From: Shewanella halifaxensis HAW-EB4
Lineage (GTDB): Bacteria; Pseudomonadota; Gammaproteobacteria; Enterobacterales; Shewanellaceae
Assembly (NCBI RefSeq): GCF_000019185.1
Contig: NC_010334.1
Location: 2,666,001 to 2,730,000, forward strand
DNA: 64,000 bases
Direction: 5' to 3'
A program made the position numbers and the translations under genes. Position 1 is the first letter of the stretch; each line of letters starts with the position of its first letter. The notes beneath the pieces were generated by a model. It saw nothing but the letters and a program-made list of their open reading frames with translations, ran no database searches and had not been told where the DNA came from. Of the stretch, positions 26,439 through 35,466 are shown in pieces.

Positions 26439-26470
26439 GCTTGATGAACGTATTAATGCGTTCATCAAGC
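26439..26470 (+). terminator. Perfect 12-bp stem-loop after cls
   Basis: GCTTGATGAACG (26439-26450) is exactly complementary to 26459-26470 around an eight-base loop. It lies 25 bases after the cls stop and probably ends or protects that message. No T-run follows directly, so it is not a textbook intrinsic terminator. Confidence 0.5.
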
Positions 26471-26698
26471 AGTATTTCCCATTAATCTTGAATTGTTTTT
26501 TGGTAACCTATAAACAAAGTTTTTGTCATTGCGCTTCCACGCACTGGCGCCACCAGCGTAAGTGTTCCTATGTTAGATTATGGTTTTAAAGTTGTTCATA
26601 CTACCTATATGAACACTTTCCATCTTGCGGTCATTATTTCAGGCTCACCTTGTTTTTGTGATTACCGCCAACTAGATACGCCTGCCAAAGCATATATA

Positions 26699-26996
26699 AT
26701 ACCAATCAGTATAAAGATTTGGTCGTTCAGCGAGAGTTTAGCGGTTATAAGGCAAGGTCATTAAATACTCCTCGGTAACTGCTCCTGCGTTACTCTACCT
26801 CCTATATCCATATAGTCGTGCATTAATGACATTCACCACACCCATGTTGTTTGCAACGAGAACGAGTGAAGAGCATAGTTGTTCTAGGGTTAAGCTTCCT
26901 CTTGTTCCTTAAGAGTCACAGCATCAGAGCGGCCTACTTCTGTGTTTAACAGCTTCACAAGGGAATAACCATTCTTTCGGCTATTCGCCTTGAATT
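26699..26996. mobile_element. MITE-like element, copy 2 (right end lost, nested insert)
   Basis: The left 16-bp terminal repeat (26699-26714) and long internal stretches match the element at 18763-19041. Compared with that copy, about 105 bases (26758-26862) are inserted and about 33 bases are missing from the middle. The right terminal repeat is absent, and similarity stops near 26996. The insert begins with a segment bounded by TCATTAA (26758-26764) and TTAATGA (26823-26829), itself a palindromic repeat. The copy appears decayed. Confidence 0.6.
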
Positions 26997-27234
26997 GATG
27001 AAGCCCCCAGATGAACCTAATAGGCAAACCAAAAATCCCTTTTATTACCAAGCTTGATTGAACCGCACGATTAAATCTATTTGTGCAACAATGCGTAAAC
27101 TAAGCGCAAAAAATCAAAATCAGCTTTGTTTAGGTAGTTGAACTTATTGTTTTACCATTGCCGAGCAATCAAATTGAGAACTGTAGTCTTGAACATACCG
27201 AAACTTTACCTATTTTCTTTCACTAAGGATCTCG

Positions 27235-28956
27235 TTATGAGGCAGGATCACATCCAAATGGGCTGGAACTCCTCATATAAGTGATCTCTTTGCGAGAATC
27301 AAAATCAGCGGCATTAATTTGAGGTTGTTTCTTGAAAAATTGATACAATATATCGGCATCGACAAATCCAGTATTGATGGCTTCAGTCAGCTTGGGATAA
27401 TCATTGCCACCTGCCGCATTATAACTTGGGACGGTGAAACTGTAGCTATCACTTATATTGAAATCACGTCCGCCAATTTTGCTGATCTCTACAGCCTTTT
27501 CAGTGCAGTTAACTACCATCTCTATTCCGGAAAATTGCGCATAACCTCCAGAGCCTCTCGTCATAGTGGCAACCGAAGCTAAATATGCTTTCACTTCAGC
27601 TCCTGTCATTGTATTTAAGGTGATCATATTACCAAAGGGTTGCACCGACAGTACGTCCCGATAAGTGATCTCACCTGTTTCAATAGAAGCTCGTACCCCA
27701 CCTGAATTCATAACACCAAAATCAGCTTTTACTGCTCCATTACTCTGTGCCATTGCGATTAAGCGACCTAAGTTGGTTTGTTGACTGCGCACTAGATCGC
27801 GATCACCAATGAGTTTTCCTTTGGTGACACCAATAACCTCATCAAGCTTATCTTGTCCACGCAATTGAAAAGGCAGTAGAAACTCTTTTAGCTCCTGATC
27901 GGGTATAATTGCATCACCCACTAAAATCCTTTCACCATTGCTATTTTTAACTTTAAGGTTCACTGGAATTAATTCAAACTTAGCCAGATTCAATTTGCCA
28001 TTGAAGAATTCAAAGTCTGCACGGCCCACATACTTACCCCATTCGTGGGCTTGCATTATCCATGTGTCATTTTGCTGGTCTGGAATACACTTATCCCCTG
28101 GGGCAAAATCGGCATAATTGTTGGTATTGTGACTATTAGACTCCATGCAAACCGGGTTTTGGGAATGGCCACCAAAAATGGCTTGCAACTGCCCGACCTT
28201 AAGCGACTTTGCCATCAATACGTCACCAGGGGCATTACTGCCGTGCAGCCCGTTGGCATAATGCCCCATATGAGTCACGGCAAAAATGATATCAACCGAG
28301 TGCAACTGCTCTATCTCTGCGATAACATTTTTAATTTCTTGTTGGGGCTCGGTAAAAGCCAGTTCACTGACATATTCAGGGTTACCGATTCTAACCGTGT
28401 CTTCTGTTGTCATGCCGATTACGGCCAGCTTAAGCCCATTAAACTCAAAAATTTTATAAGGTTCAAAGTAGCGCACTTGTTTAGTGACACCATTGATTTC
28501 AACTGATTTGTAGATGTTTGCTGCCAGCATAGGGAACTCAGCCCATTGCCTTTGTTTGTCCAGTACCGCTAACGGGTTATCAAACTCATGATTACCAACC
28601 GCCATCACATCATAACCAATATGATTCATACCTTTAAAATCAGGCTCTGCATATAACAAGTCCGATTCAGGTACACCGGTATTAATATCACCGCCAGAAA
28701 AAAGCAATACGTGCTCCCCCTGCGCATTAACCTCTTGGCGGATTGAATCAATCAAAGTTTTACGTGCAGCCATACCATATTCACCATGTTTATTTTCCCA
28801 AAAGCGACCATGGTTGTCATTGGTATGCAAAATGGTGAATCGAGTACAAGCATCGCCTGCTGCTGCACATGTTGCAAAACTTTTTTGGTTAATTCCACAC
28901 CCAGACAGCAGTATGACCGCTATGACAGATACGCTGCCGATATAATTAACACGCAT
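27235..28956 (-). CDS. ushA: UshA-type 5'-nucleotidase/UDP-sugar hydrolase, predicted lipoprotein
   Basis: Bimetallic 5'-nucleotidase that strips phosphate from nucleotides outside the inner membrane. The sequence follows E. coli UshA closely along its length. The metallophosphatase domain has HTNDNHG, GGDINTG, GNHEFD, THMGHY and GGHSQN. The C-terminal substrate domain has NSGGVRASIETG and YNAAGGNDYP. Unlike periplasmic UshA, it has a lipobox (LLSGC), so it should be membrane-anchored, as in Vibrio NutA. The ATG at 28956 is preferred because GAG lies at usable spacing. An ATG at 28971 would add five residues. It is the last gene after porin, exeM and endI on the same strand, suggesting a role in using nucleotides released from DNA or RNA. 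Confidence 0.93.
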   Translation of the reverse strand: MRVNYIGSVSVIAVILLSGCGINQKSFATCAAAGDACTRFTILHTNDNHGRFWENKHGEYGMAARKTLIDSIRQEVNAQGEHVLLFSGGDINTGVPESDLLYAEPDFKGMNHIGYDVMAVGNHEFDNPLAVLDKQRQWAEFPMLAANIYKSVEINGVTKQVRYFEPYKIFEFNGLKLAVIGMTTEDTVRIGNPEYVSELAFTEPQQEIKNVIAEIEQLHSVDIIFAVTHMGHYANGLHGSNAPGDVLMAKSLKVGQLQAIFGGHSQNPVCMESNSHNTNNYADFAPGDKCIPDQQNDTWIMQAHEWGKYVGRADFEFFNGKLNLAKFELIPVNLKVKNSNGERILVGDAIIPDQELKEFLLPFQLRGQDKLDEVIGVTKGKLIGDRDLVRSQQTNLGRLIAMAQSNGAVKADFGVMNSGGVRASIETGEITYRDVLSVQPFGNMITLNTMTGAEVKAYLASVATMTRGSGGYAQFSGIEMVVNCTEKAVEISKIGGRDFNISDSYSFTVPSYNAAGGNDYPKLTEAINTGFVDADILYQFFKKQPQINAADFDSRKEITYMRSSSPFGCDPAS

Positions 28957-29010
28957 AGTACATCTCATCATTTTTATAGTTGGAATTAAAAATTGCGTTT
29001 AAGCTTAATA

Positions 29011-29045
29011 AGAAAAAGCCGAGATGAGGTCTCTCGACTTTTCTT
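29011..29045 (-). terminator. Terminator between the endonuclease I gene and ushA
   Basis: Read on the minus strand, AAAGTCGAGA pairs with TCTCGGCTTT (one G-U pair; arms 29032-29041 and 29015-29024) and continues in a T-run. It lies 28-54 bases after the nuclease stop, so ushA may be partly or separately transcribed. Confidence 0.7.
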
Positions 29046-29068
29046 TTGCCTGCTAAATCAACTAAAAT

Positions 29069-31138
29069 TTAATTTTTACGTCTACGCCAAATGGCAAGAG
29101 GAAGTAATAATCCCAGTAGGCCACTAAGTGAGCCAGCACCATCTAGCTCTGTCCAGCCATCACCTTGTACGTTTTTCACCGAAACAGTTACATTCTTGCT
29201 TACTGAACTTTTACCATCAGTTGCAGTCACAACAAAAATCAGTGAGGTATCAAGCAACACTTCTGGTGCGGTTAGCTTAAGTACTGCCCCCTCACCTTCA
29301 AATTCGACAGTCTCACCAGCAATTTGAACCCAACTAAAACTGATAGATTCATTTGCAGGATCGGTACTCGCTTCTAGTGTAATTGACTTACCTTCTTCAA
29401 CTGAAGTTTCACCAGAGATCATGATCTCGACAGCTAATGGCACGTCTTTAACCATTAAATCTACTGTTTCGTAAGCTTCTGATTCGCCATCACTTACCGT
29501 TAGCTTAAATTGGTATGGCGTGTCGATAGCAACAATTGGCGCTACCGCGGTTAACATCCCACCATCAACGTCGAAGGCAAGTTCAGGTCCAGATATTTGA
29601 GTCCAAGTGAAGGTTAGCACTTGCCCCTCAACGCCTTTAGTTCCAGTGCCATCAAAGGTAAAGCTAGCGCCTTCATTCACCTCAGCAGGCGCATCGATAA
29701 CAATATCCACATCTAATTCTGGTACGGGATCATCGTTACAAAGGGCGCCATAGATATCTTGCACCCATTCTGGACGATCAATGTAGGGATTACGGTTACC
29801 TTGGTACTCGTAGACAGCCGTGTTACGGGCTTGCTCTAAGGTATCAACAGGATCTAGTTTGTGCCACGCATACAAGGTACAGAGTTTACCGGCTTGTAAC
29901 TTCTCACCATCACTGCCAATGGAATCCACTAACTTAAGATCGCCATTATTGCTTGAATCTCCACCTTCATAGCGAGTATCCATATAGAACATCATACGGG
30001 CGACATCGCCTTTAACTGCATCTCTAGGCTCGAAAGTCCCCAACTTAGTATCAACTAAGTTATCTGGTGCTTGTGATACAGGAGTACCACCATTGTCAAA
30101 GTCATGATTACTACGAGCACCGTTGACTTGGGGCATAGCGGGTCGCAAATGATGGGCATCAGAATTGCCAAAGCCTGATTCTACGCCGTGACTCTGTGGC
30201 CATACGTGTTCACGGTTCCAGTCATCAACATTACCACCATTGTCATACTTGGAAATTGATTTACCGCTGTAAAGCATGATCACATTGTCTTTGTTGGCAG
30301 GATCTTCATCAGAGTAGGTTAAGATACTCCAGACCTGTTTATAACTCACGGCCTTGTGACCACTTGCGGCAATGGTTGCAATCGCTTGCTTCTTTGCCGC
30401 GACGTCGACGAAATCACCGTTTAGCACATCTGAGTAGTATTCATCCGGGACGTATTTACTAGCATCAGCGACTTTATCGATAACATCACAGTTATTACAA
30501 GGCGCTGGATCCGGGTCAGGTTCTGGGGGTGGCGTAGTGCCATCGCAAGCGCCTTCTCCAGGGCAGCCTAAACCGTCATAAGTATCTTTTGCAAACACAA
30601 TCCACTGATTATCAGCACCGGGAAAATCAGCTTCAGCTGCGGTGTCACCCGTGGTTACACTGGTTTTACGGCGTAAGGTCTTATCTGCGGTAGAAAAGTT
30701 TGCGTCATTAGGATCTGTCCATGCTGAACCAGGATCTTCACCTACCTTACCAAAGCGGTCAATTACAGCACCGTCCTTGGTCAGTACTAGAGCATCGTCA
30801 CCGTTAAAGTAAGTCACTGTAGAAGCGGTGCCGATTTTAAACTCTGGAGCAGCGGAAGCGTTATGAAATACCACACTGTTATTGGGTGCAAGCATACCGG
30901 TAAGCACTGCTGTATTACCCGGTTTATCTAAACCGTTGCCATTAGAATATAATGTTAATATATATTCATTGGCATCGAGATCGATTGCCTCTGTCCCAAG
31001 ATTTGAGATCTCTATAGCTTTATTGTTACTACCACCTTCAATATATTCGGTTATTACAAGTTCTGCATTGGCATAGGTGGAAAGAGTGCCACAAAGCATC
31101 GCCATGGCCATAGCGACTTTAGTTGGGTTGGTCTTCAT
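29069..31138 (-). CDS. Extracellular endonuclease I with lamin-tail domain, Ig-like repeats and GlyGly-CTERM
   Basis: Secreted nuclease of 689 residues. In order: signal peptide (cleavage after ANA near residue 25), a lamin-tail domain (about 26-150), a Pro/Asp/Cys-rich linker, the endonuclease I catalytic domain with DWNREHVWPQSHG near residues 306-318, two PKD/Ig-like repeats (about 480-660), and a C-terminal GlyGly-CTERM tail (Gly/Leu hydrophobic segment plus RRRKN). The tail predicts rhombosortase processing after type II secretion, leaving a surface or released enzyme. Substrate is presumably extracellular DNA and possibly RNA. It stands 93 bases after exeM on the same strand. The combination of two different GlyGly-CTERM nucleases side by side is notable. 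Confidence 0.92.
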   Translation of the reverse strand: MKTNPTKVAMAMAMLCGTLSTYANAELVITEYIEGGSNNKAIEISNLGTEAIDLDANEYILTLYSNGNGLDKPGNTAVLTGMLAPNNSVVFHNASAAPEFKIGTASTVTYFNGDDALVLTKDGAVIDRFGKVGEDPGSAWTDPNDANFSTADKTLRRKTSVTTGDTAAEADFPGADNQWIVFAKDTYDGLGCPGEGACDGTTPPPEPDPDPAPCNNCDVIDKVADASKYVPDEYYSDVLNGDFVDVAAKKQAIATIAASGHKAVSYKQVWSILTYSDEDPANKDNVIMLYSGKSISKYDNGGNVDDWNREHVWPQSHGVESGFGNSDAHHLRPAMPQVNGARSNHDFDNGGTPVSQAPDNLVDTKLGTFEPRDAVKGDVARMMFYMDTRYEGGDSSNNGDLKLVDSIGSDGEKLQAGKLCTLYAWHKLDPVDTLEQARNTAVYEYQGNRNPYIDRPEWVQDIYGALCNDDPVPELDVDIVIDAPAEVNEGASFTFDGTGTKGVEGQVLTFTWTQISGPELAFDVDGGMLTAVAPIVAIDTPYQFKLTVSDGESEAYETVDLMVKDVPLAVEIMISGETSVEEGKSITLEASTDPANESISFSWVQIAGETVEFEGEGAVLKLTAPEVLLDTSLIFVVTATDGKSSVSKNVTVSVKNVQGDGWTELDGAGSLSGLLGLLLPLAIWRRRKN

Positions 31139-31231
31139 ATGTATCCTTTGTTCTTATTATGTCCGTGGGACCATCACTGTTGCCGCCCAGATGCAATAGT
31201 GCACCTGAGCGATCAACTATGTTGAATAGAA

Positions 31232-34200
31232 TTAACCTCGGTTGAAGAAACGTCTGCGTAACCCAGCCAGACCCAGTAAAGATAACAATCCGATAAATCC
31301 GGTAGCACCGCCGCTGTTATCGTGTGGTTCAGTGACTAAAGTAGGGACCAAGGTGTCACGACCTTTCACTTGGATCAGTAAACTGGTCTTTGAACCTGGT
31401 ACCACTTCGCCATTTCGACGTAGCTCCATATCGGCATGATAGAATGCCGCAGGGGCACCAAACACTTCCATCTCCACCAATAGCTGTCCTGCTTGCTTAA
31501 TCACCACATTTGGCAATACCAGCTGACTCAAGTCCAAACGGTCATCGTCATTTTGTTGTGTCAAACGAACTGTTGCGATATCACCTTCCTGCGCGATATC
31601 ACCAGGCACCAAGTAAGGCACTGTCATCAACTTGTCCCACAGTGCCAAACGAACCGCATCATCCCCACTGGTTTCGCCTTGTTGGTAACTTAAGGACATA
31701 ATCGCAGGATCATGATCTGATGAGCGGAATTGATCTTCGGCATAGAAAACAGGCACACCAGCCACTTCATCAGGTTTATGTTCAGTGTTGTAATCGTACA
31801 AGGCGGACTCAATTGCATTGATGTGCCAATCGGTAGCATCAATCAAGCGGCCAGACAGTGACGGGCTAATAAGGATATGATCCAGTGAACCGACTTCATC
31901 ATTGTATGAATAACTCCAAGGAGTCTCTCCGCGTTCTTTCGCTTTTAGCCCGAGTACATCGATATAGCCATAGCTGTGAGTAATTGCAACGGGATCGCCA
32001 GCTTGATTAAACTGCGGCTGTTTATTGATAAAAGTGTGGCTAGCGGTCATCACTGTTTTATTACGGGGATTGCTGGTTAACACCAGCATCGGGTCTTCCT
32101 GAGCGTAGGCATTGAGATCACCGATAATGATGCGATCCCCGCCAATTTTCTCAAGCTCATCCCCCAAGCGAACCGCTGCAGCAACGCGTAAATGCTCACA
32201 AGAACCCTGCTTATCAGCATCCTTTGGATCATCTTCCCATACTGTCGCATCACCAAACTCGACGTCCTGCCATTCTTCCCAACAGGTAGAGCCCTTGGAT
32301 TTTAGATGGTTTACAGCCATAGTCAGACGTTTACCCGTCTGGTTGACGATGAAAGTCACGACCAAGGCATCACGGTTATAGTTTTGACCACTTTCCAGTA
32401 TTTCACCTTTATCGTCCTTAATGATCTCATTGAAATCATTAACGATACTGGGCGCTTTTTGCTGCGGTAATACCACAACTTTGGTCCGTTCTATACTCAC
32501 TTTGCTAGGGCGATAGATAATACCCGTGGTGATCGCATCAGAGCCAATGGAGTCCAATTCATCTAAAATTTGGTTACCATTGTGATCGAAACCAACGAAT
32601 ACATAACGATTTTCAGTAGACTCATGGGGGTCTGCATTTGGGTATTCATCGAAGTAGTGACTATTGACCGCATTGACCAAGTCAGCAACAGCGCTATCTA
32701 GACCAAAACCATTATTCTCCATCTCCATCAGGCCTAGCACATCGGCATCTAGTTTAAGAATGGCTTGTACCAATTTGGCCTTTTGCTGCTCATATTCCTG
32801 ATAACTATCTGCCCCACGGTTTTGGCCAAAATTGTTTTGATCGCCGCCGAAGGGAGAGTTAAAGAAGTTAAACAGATTTTGGGTTGCCAGCGTGATAGTA
32901 AAGTGATCTTTTGGCGCCATTTTAATCAAATCAGGCTTGTCACTGCGCTTAATATTACGCACAAAGTTAACCGATGTGAGTTTATTGGTCACGGTCAGGC
33001 TGAAATTATTGTAGCTGTAACTGAGTACGCCTTCTAGACCAACAAGACTGTCATCGATGCGCACATAATTGTCAGCGGGGTTGGCCTTAAAACCAGGGTA
33101 GTAAGGAATATCGCCATTCGGTGCCTTACTTTGACTCTCAATGACTAAGCGATAGTCATCATTTTGTGCTTGAGCTGCAATTGCTTCGGGGCTACCCGCC
33201 ACATTAAGTTGATTAGGCTGCATATTGGGACGCAGATAAGCAGCAGAGATGTTGTTACGGTAGCTATCATAGTTAAAGCCGAATGTTTTCGAGATTCGTA
33301 TATCCTGCTTGCCTTCAACTAGAGGATTTAAATCAGCAGGTAATCGAACCAGCATGCCTTCATAACGCTCAAGGGTGTTGGCAAACAGTCCATTATCAGA
33401 TTCTAAAACCTGAATATCGACAGCATCAGTAGGCGTATAACTTGTATCAGTGATTAACGGATCATTGGTGGAAAGTTGAGTATGACCGTAATGCTCTACG
33501 ACCTTACTTTCGAAACAGATGGTCTTACCTTCTAAGCTATCGCCATCACCTTTGAAGGAAACATAGATACCGTCAGATGTCAGCGGATCATTATCTGAAA
33601 CGAGATCCCGAATGTACAAACCAGAAATTGGGATCTTCTCTGATTTAACCACCACGCCTTCGACTATCACAGTGTCGCCAACAAACTCTGATGCAGCGCC
33701 AGTCCCCTGGATTTCGCTAATGGTATGAGTCACATCACAGACAAACACCTCTGGCACCTCGTACTTAGGTGCTAATGCGGGAGAGCCCATGCCAGCCGTG
33801 ATTGCAGGACTAGTGTCTAACCACTGGGTAACATCAAATGTTGCCGATTGTTCAGGAGTCGCGCCCTCAGCGGTAACTCGACGTTGAAATGAGTTATCTT
33901 CTGCCCAATAGTCATATGTGGTATTAGGGCCAACGATATCAATAGTATTGTCATTGTGCTTTAGGAGAAAATTATCATCACCATTGACGTATACATTGTC
34001 ATAGTTACCAGTCCCTTCACCAACTAAGAAACTGCCGCCAGCCGCCTCTATTTGTGCTTTATAGCTATCAGTGGCGCCTCTATTTAATAGCACCACAGAT
34101 TTGCCTGCCGGGATGGTGAAACCGGTAAGTAACAGGCTTCCATCGGCATTTTTTAAATCGTTAGTATGTTTACCGCTAGCAAGAATGACGGCTTTGGTGG

Positions 34201-34372
34201 CATCGGTAAAAGTAAAATCTTCAGAAGCATGGGTGTTGGTTATCTCTATGGACCCCATCGCAGGTGTTGCTTTATTTTGCACAATCTCAGTAATGAGTAG
34301 ATCGTCCACCCCTGCCTGAACTCCAGTGGAAATTGCGCTGGCAATGGCCAGACAAACAATACTTTTTTTCAT
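31232..34372 (-). CDS. exeM: ExeM/NucH-family extracellular nuclease with GlyGly-CTERM
   Basis: Large secreted nuclease of 1046 residues. A signal peptide (cleavage after VQA near residue 20) is followed by a lamin-tail domain (about 21-190) and an OB-fold region (about 210-350). The DNase I-like endonuclease/exonuclease/phosphatase domain (about 490-890) carries MEMENNG, GDLNAYAQEDP and SSDHDPA. A 100-residue beta-rich module and a GlyGly-CTERM anchor ending in RRRFFNRG complete it. This is the layout of ExeM, which in S. oneidensis degrades extracellular DNA and affects biofilms (recalled from the literature). It is 41 bases after the porin gene, so cotranscription is likely. Confidence 0.93.
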   Translation of the reverse strand: MKKSIVCLAIASAISTGVQAGVDDLLITEIVQNKATPAMGSIEITNTHASEDFTFTDATKAVILASGKHTNDLKNADGSLLLTGFTIPAGKSVVLLNRGATDSYKAQIEAAGGSFLVGEGTGNYDNVYVNGDDNFLLKHNDNTIDIVGPNTTYDYWAEDNSFQRRVTAEGATPEQSATFDVTQWLDTSPAITAGMGSPALAPKYEVPEVFVCDVTHTISEIQGTGAASEFVGDTVIVEGVVVKSEKIPISGLYIRDLVSDNDPLTSDGIYVSFKGDGDSLEGKTICFESKVVEHYGHTQLSTNDPLITDTSYTPTDAVDIQVLESDNGLFANTLERYEGMLVRLPADLNPLVEGKQDIRISKTFGFNYDSYRNNISAAYLRPNMQPNQLNVAGSPEAIAAQAQNDDYRLVIESQSKAPNGDIPYYPGFKANPADNYVRIDDSLVGLEGVLSYSYNNFSLTVTNKLTSVNFVRNIKRSDKPDLIKMAPKDHFTITLATQNLFNFFNSPFGGDQNNFGQNRGADSYQEYEQQKAKLVQAILKLDADVLGLMEMENNGFGLDSAVADLVNAVNSHYFDEYPNADPHESTENRYVFVGFDHNGNQILDELDSIGSDAITTGIIYRPSKVSIERTKVVVLPQQKAPSIVNDFNEIIKDDKGEILESGQNYNRDALVVTFIVNQTGKRLTMAVNHLKSKGSTCWEEWQDVEFGDATVWEDDPKDADKQGSCEHLRVAAAVRLGDELEKIGGDRIIIGDLNAYAQEDPMLVLTSNPRNKTVMTASHTFINKQPQFNQAGDPVAITHSYGYIDVLGLKAKERGETPWSYSYNDEVGSLDHILISPSLSGRLIDATDWHINAIESALYDYNTEHKPDEVAGVPVFYAEDQFRSSDHDPAIMSLSYQQGETSGDDAVRLALWDKLMTVPYLVPGDIAQEGDIATVRLTQQNDDDRLDLSQLVLPNVVIKQAGQLLVEMEVFGAPAAFYHADMELRRNGEVVPGSKTSLLIQVKGRDTLVPTLVTEPHDNSGGATGFIGLLSLLGLAGLRRRFFNRG

Positions 34373-34413
34373 ATTAAACGCTACCTGTATATTTATAATT
34401 GGTATAGACCCGG

Positions 34414-35466
34414 TTAAAAGTACACTCGGGCATAGGCATAAGCGGCTTCTGGAGCTTCCCCAACACGACCCTCTAAAGAAAGTACGATATTATTAGCTGG
34501 GCTAAAATTAAAACCTAAACTGCCCCAAATCCGATCTTTACCGAAAACAGGAGGAAGTTCTTCATAATCATAATTAGGTCCTTCGATATCCCAGCCTTCA
34601 TAACTTTCATAATTATAAGAACTGATAATCTCCCAGCTTTCGCTTAGTTGGTATTTAGCAGACAGCATTGCTCCATAATTACGGAAGGTCTCATATTCTA
34701 AATAAGTATCACCAGATTTACGGGTAGCAATATCTTCATCTTCGATAAATCCATTAAAGCCCAACATAAGTTTCGGTAATACTGACACTCGCATACCGAG
34801 TCCTAACAACTGTTGTTCACCATATTGACTAATACCATTAGAACCACCACGAGCTTCTGCTCCTATTACTGCCGAGAAATAGTCAGAGAAATAACCGATA
34901 TAACCATTGACAATATCTCCTTGAAGGAAGCCAGCTTTGTGCTCACCTTCATATGTATATGACACGCCATATCGTAGGTTAGTAAACTCGGCTTGGTATT
35001 TAACGGTATTTTCTTGATCACCAGCCTCTCCAGTTTCTATCGACTTGTTAAAAGTCAAGTCACCAAAATGGTCATAATCATCAAAAGCCGTATCGGTTAA
35101 ACCGAATTCAATCCATTGATATTCATCGAAAGCATATCCTAAATATAATTTATCGATAGCAAGAGCTAATTCACCACTACCTCCTAACCAGTTTTCACGT
35201 TGATAATCAATTTCCAGACGATATAAGAAATTGGACTGTTTACCTGTTACTCCTAATGTAGCAAAAGAGTCATCCACATAACCCTTGGTATCAAAAAACT
35301 CATCGTGATTGTAATCACTGTTAGCACCAATGTGCCCACCGACCCCCATTTCACCATATATATTAAGGGTGTCACCATTATCGTGGTTATATATTGTTGC
35401 AGCCTGTGAAATCCCCATAGCAAATGAAGATGACAAGGTTATTGCAATGATTGTTTTTTTAAACAT
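34414..35466 (-). CDS. Outer-membrane porin-like protein of the nuclease cluster
   Basis: A 350-residue beta-barrel protein. The signal peptide is cleaved after SQA near residue 22. The mature protein shows alternating amphipathic strands rich in Tyr, Gly and acidic residues and ends in the C-terminal Phe required for BamA-dependent insertion. It resembles general porins of Shewanella, but specificity cannot be read from the sequence. Being first in a run with two extracellular nucleases and a 5'-nucleotidase suggests uptake of nucleotides, nucleosides or phosphate. The mature sequence is quite acidic, which does not obviously favour anions. A gene-free region of about 1 kb lies upstream and should contain the operon promoter. 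Confidence 0.82.
   Translation of the reverse strand: MFKKTIIAITLSSSFAMGISQAATIYNHDNGDTLNIYGEMGVGGHIGANSDYNHDEFFDTKGYVDDSFATLGVTGKQSNFLYRLEIDYQRENWLGGSGELALAIDKLYLGYAFDEYQWIEFGLTDTAFDDYDHFGDLTFNKSIETGEAGDQENTVKYQAEFTNLRYGVSYTYEGEHKAGFLQGDIVNGYIGYFSDYFSAVIGAEARGGSNGISQYGEQQLLGLGMRVSVLPKLMLGFNGFIEDEDIATRKSGDTYLEYETFRNYGAMLSAKYQLSESWEIISSYNYESYEGWDIEGPNYDYEELPPVFGKDRIWGSLGFNFSPANNIVLSLEGRVGEAPEAAYAYARVYF

Larger units (their letters stand above)
26415..27234. other. Gene-free spacer between cls and ushA
   Basis: About 820 bases without a supported gene between two convergent genes. It contains a perfect stem-loop after cls (26439-26470) and a truncated MITE-like element (26699-26996). The remainder is AT-rich sequence in which I recognise nothing. 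Short frames here have no ribosome sites or protein-like composition. Confidence 0.7.

Noticed and set aside
28045..28506. Plus-strand 153-codon frame inside ushA
   Set aside because: It lies opposite a well-conserved UshA sequence and has no family resemblance or ribosome site.
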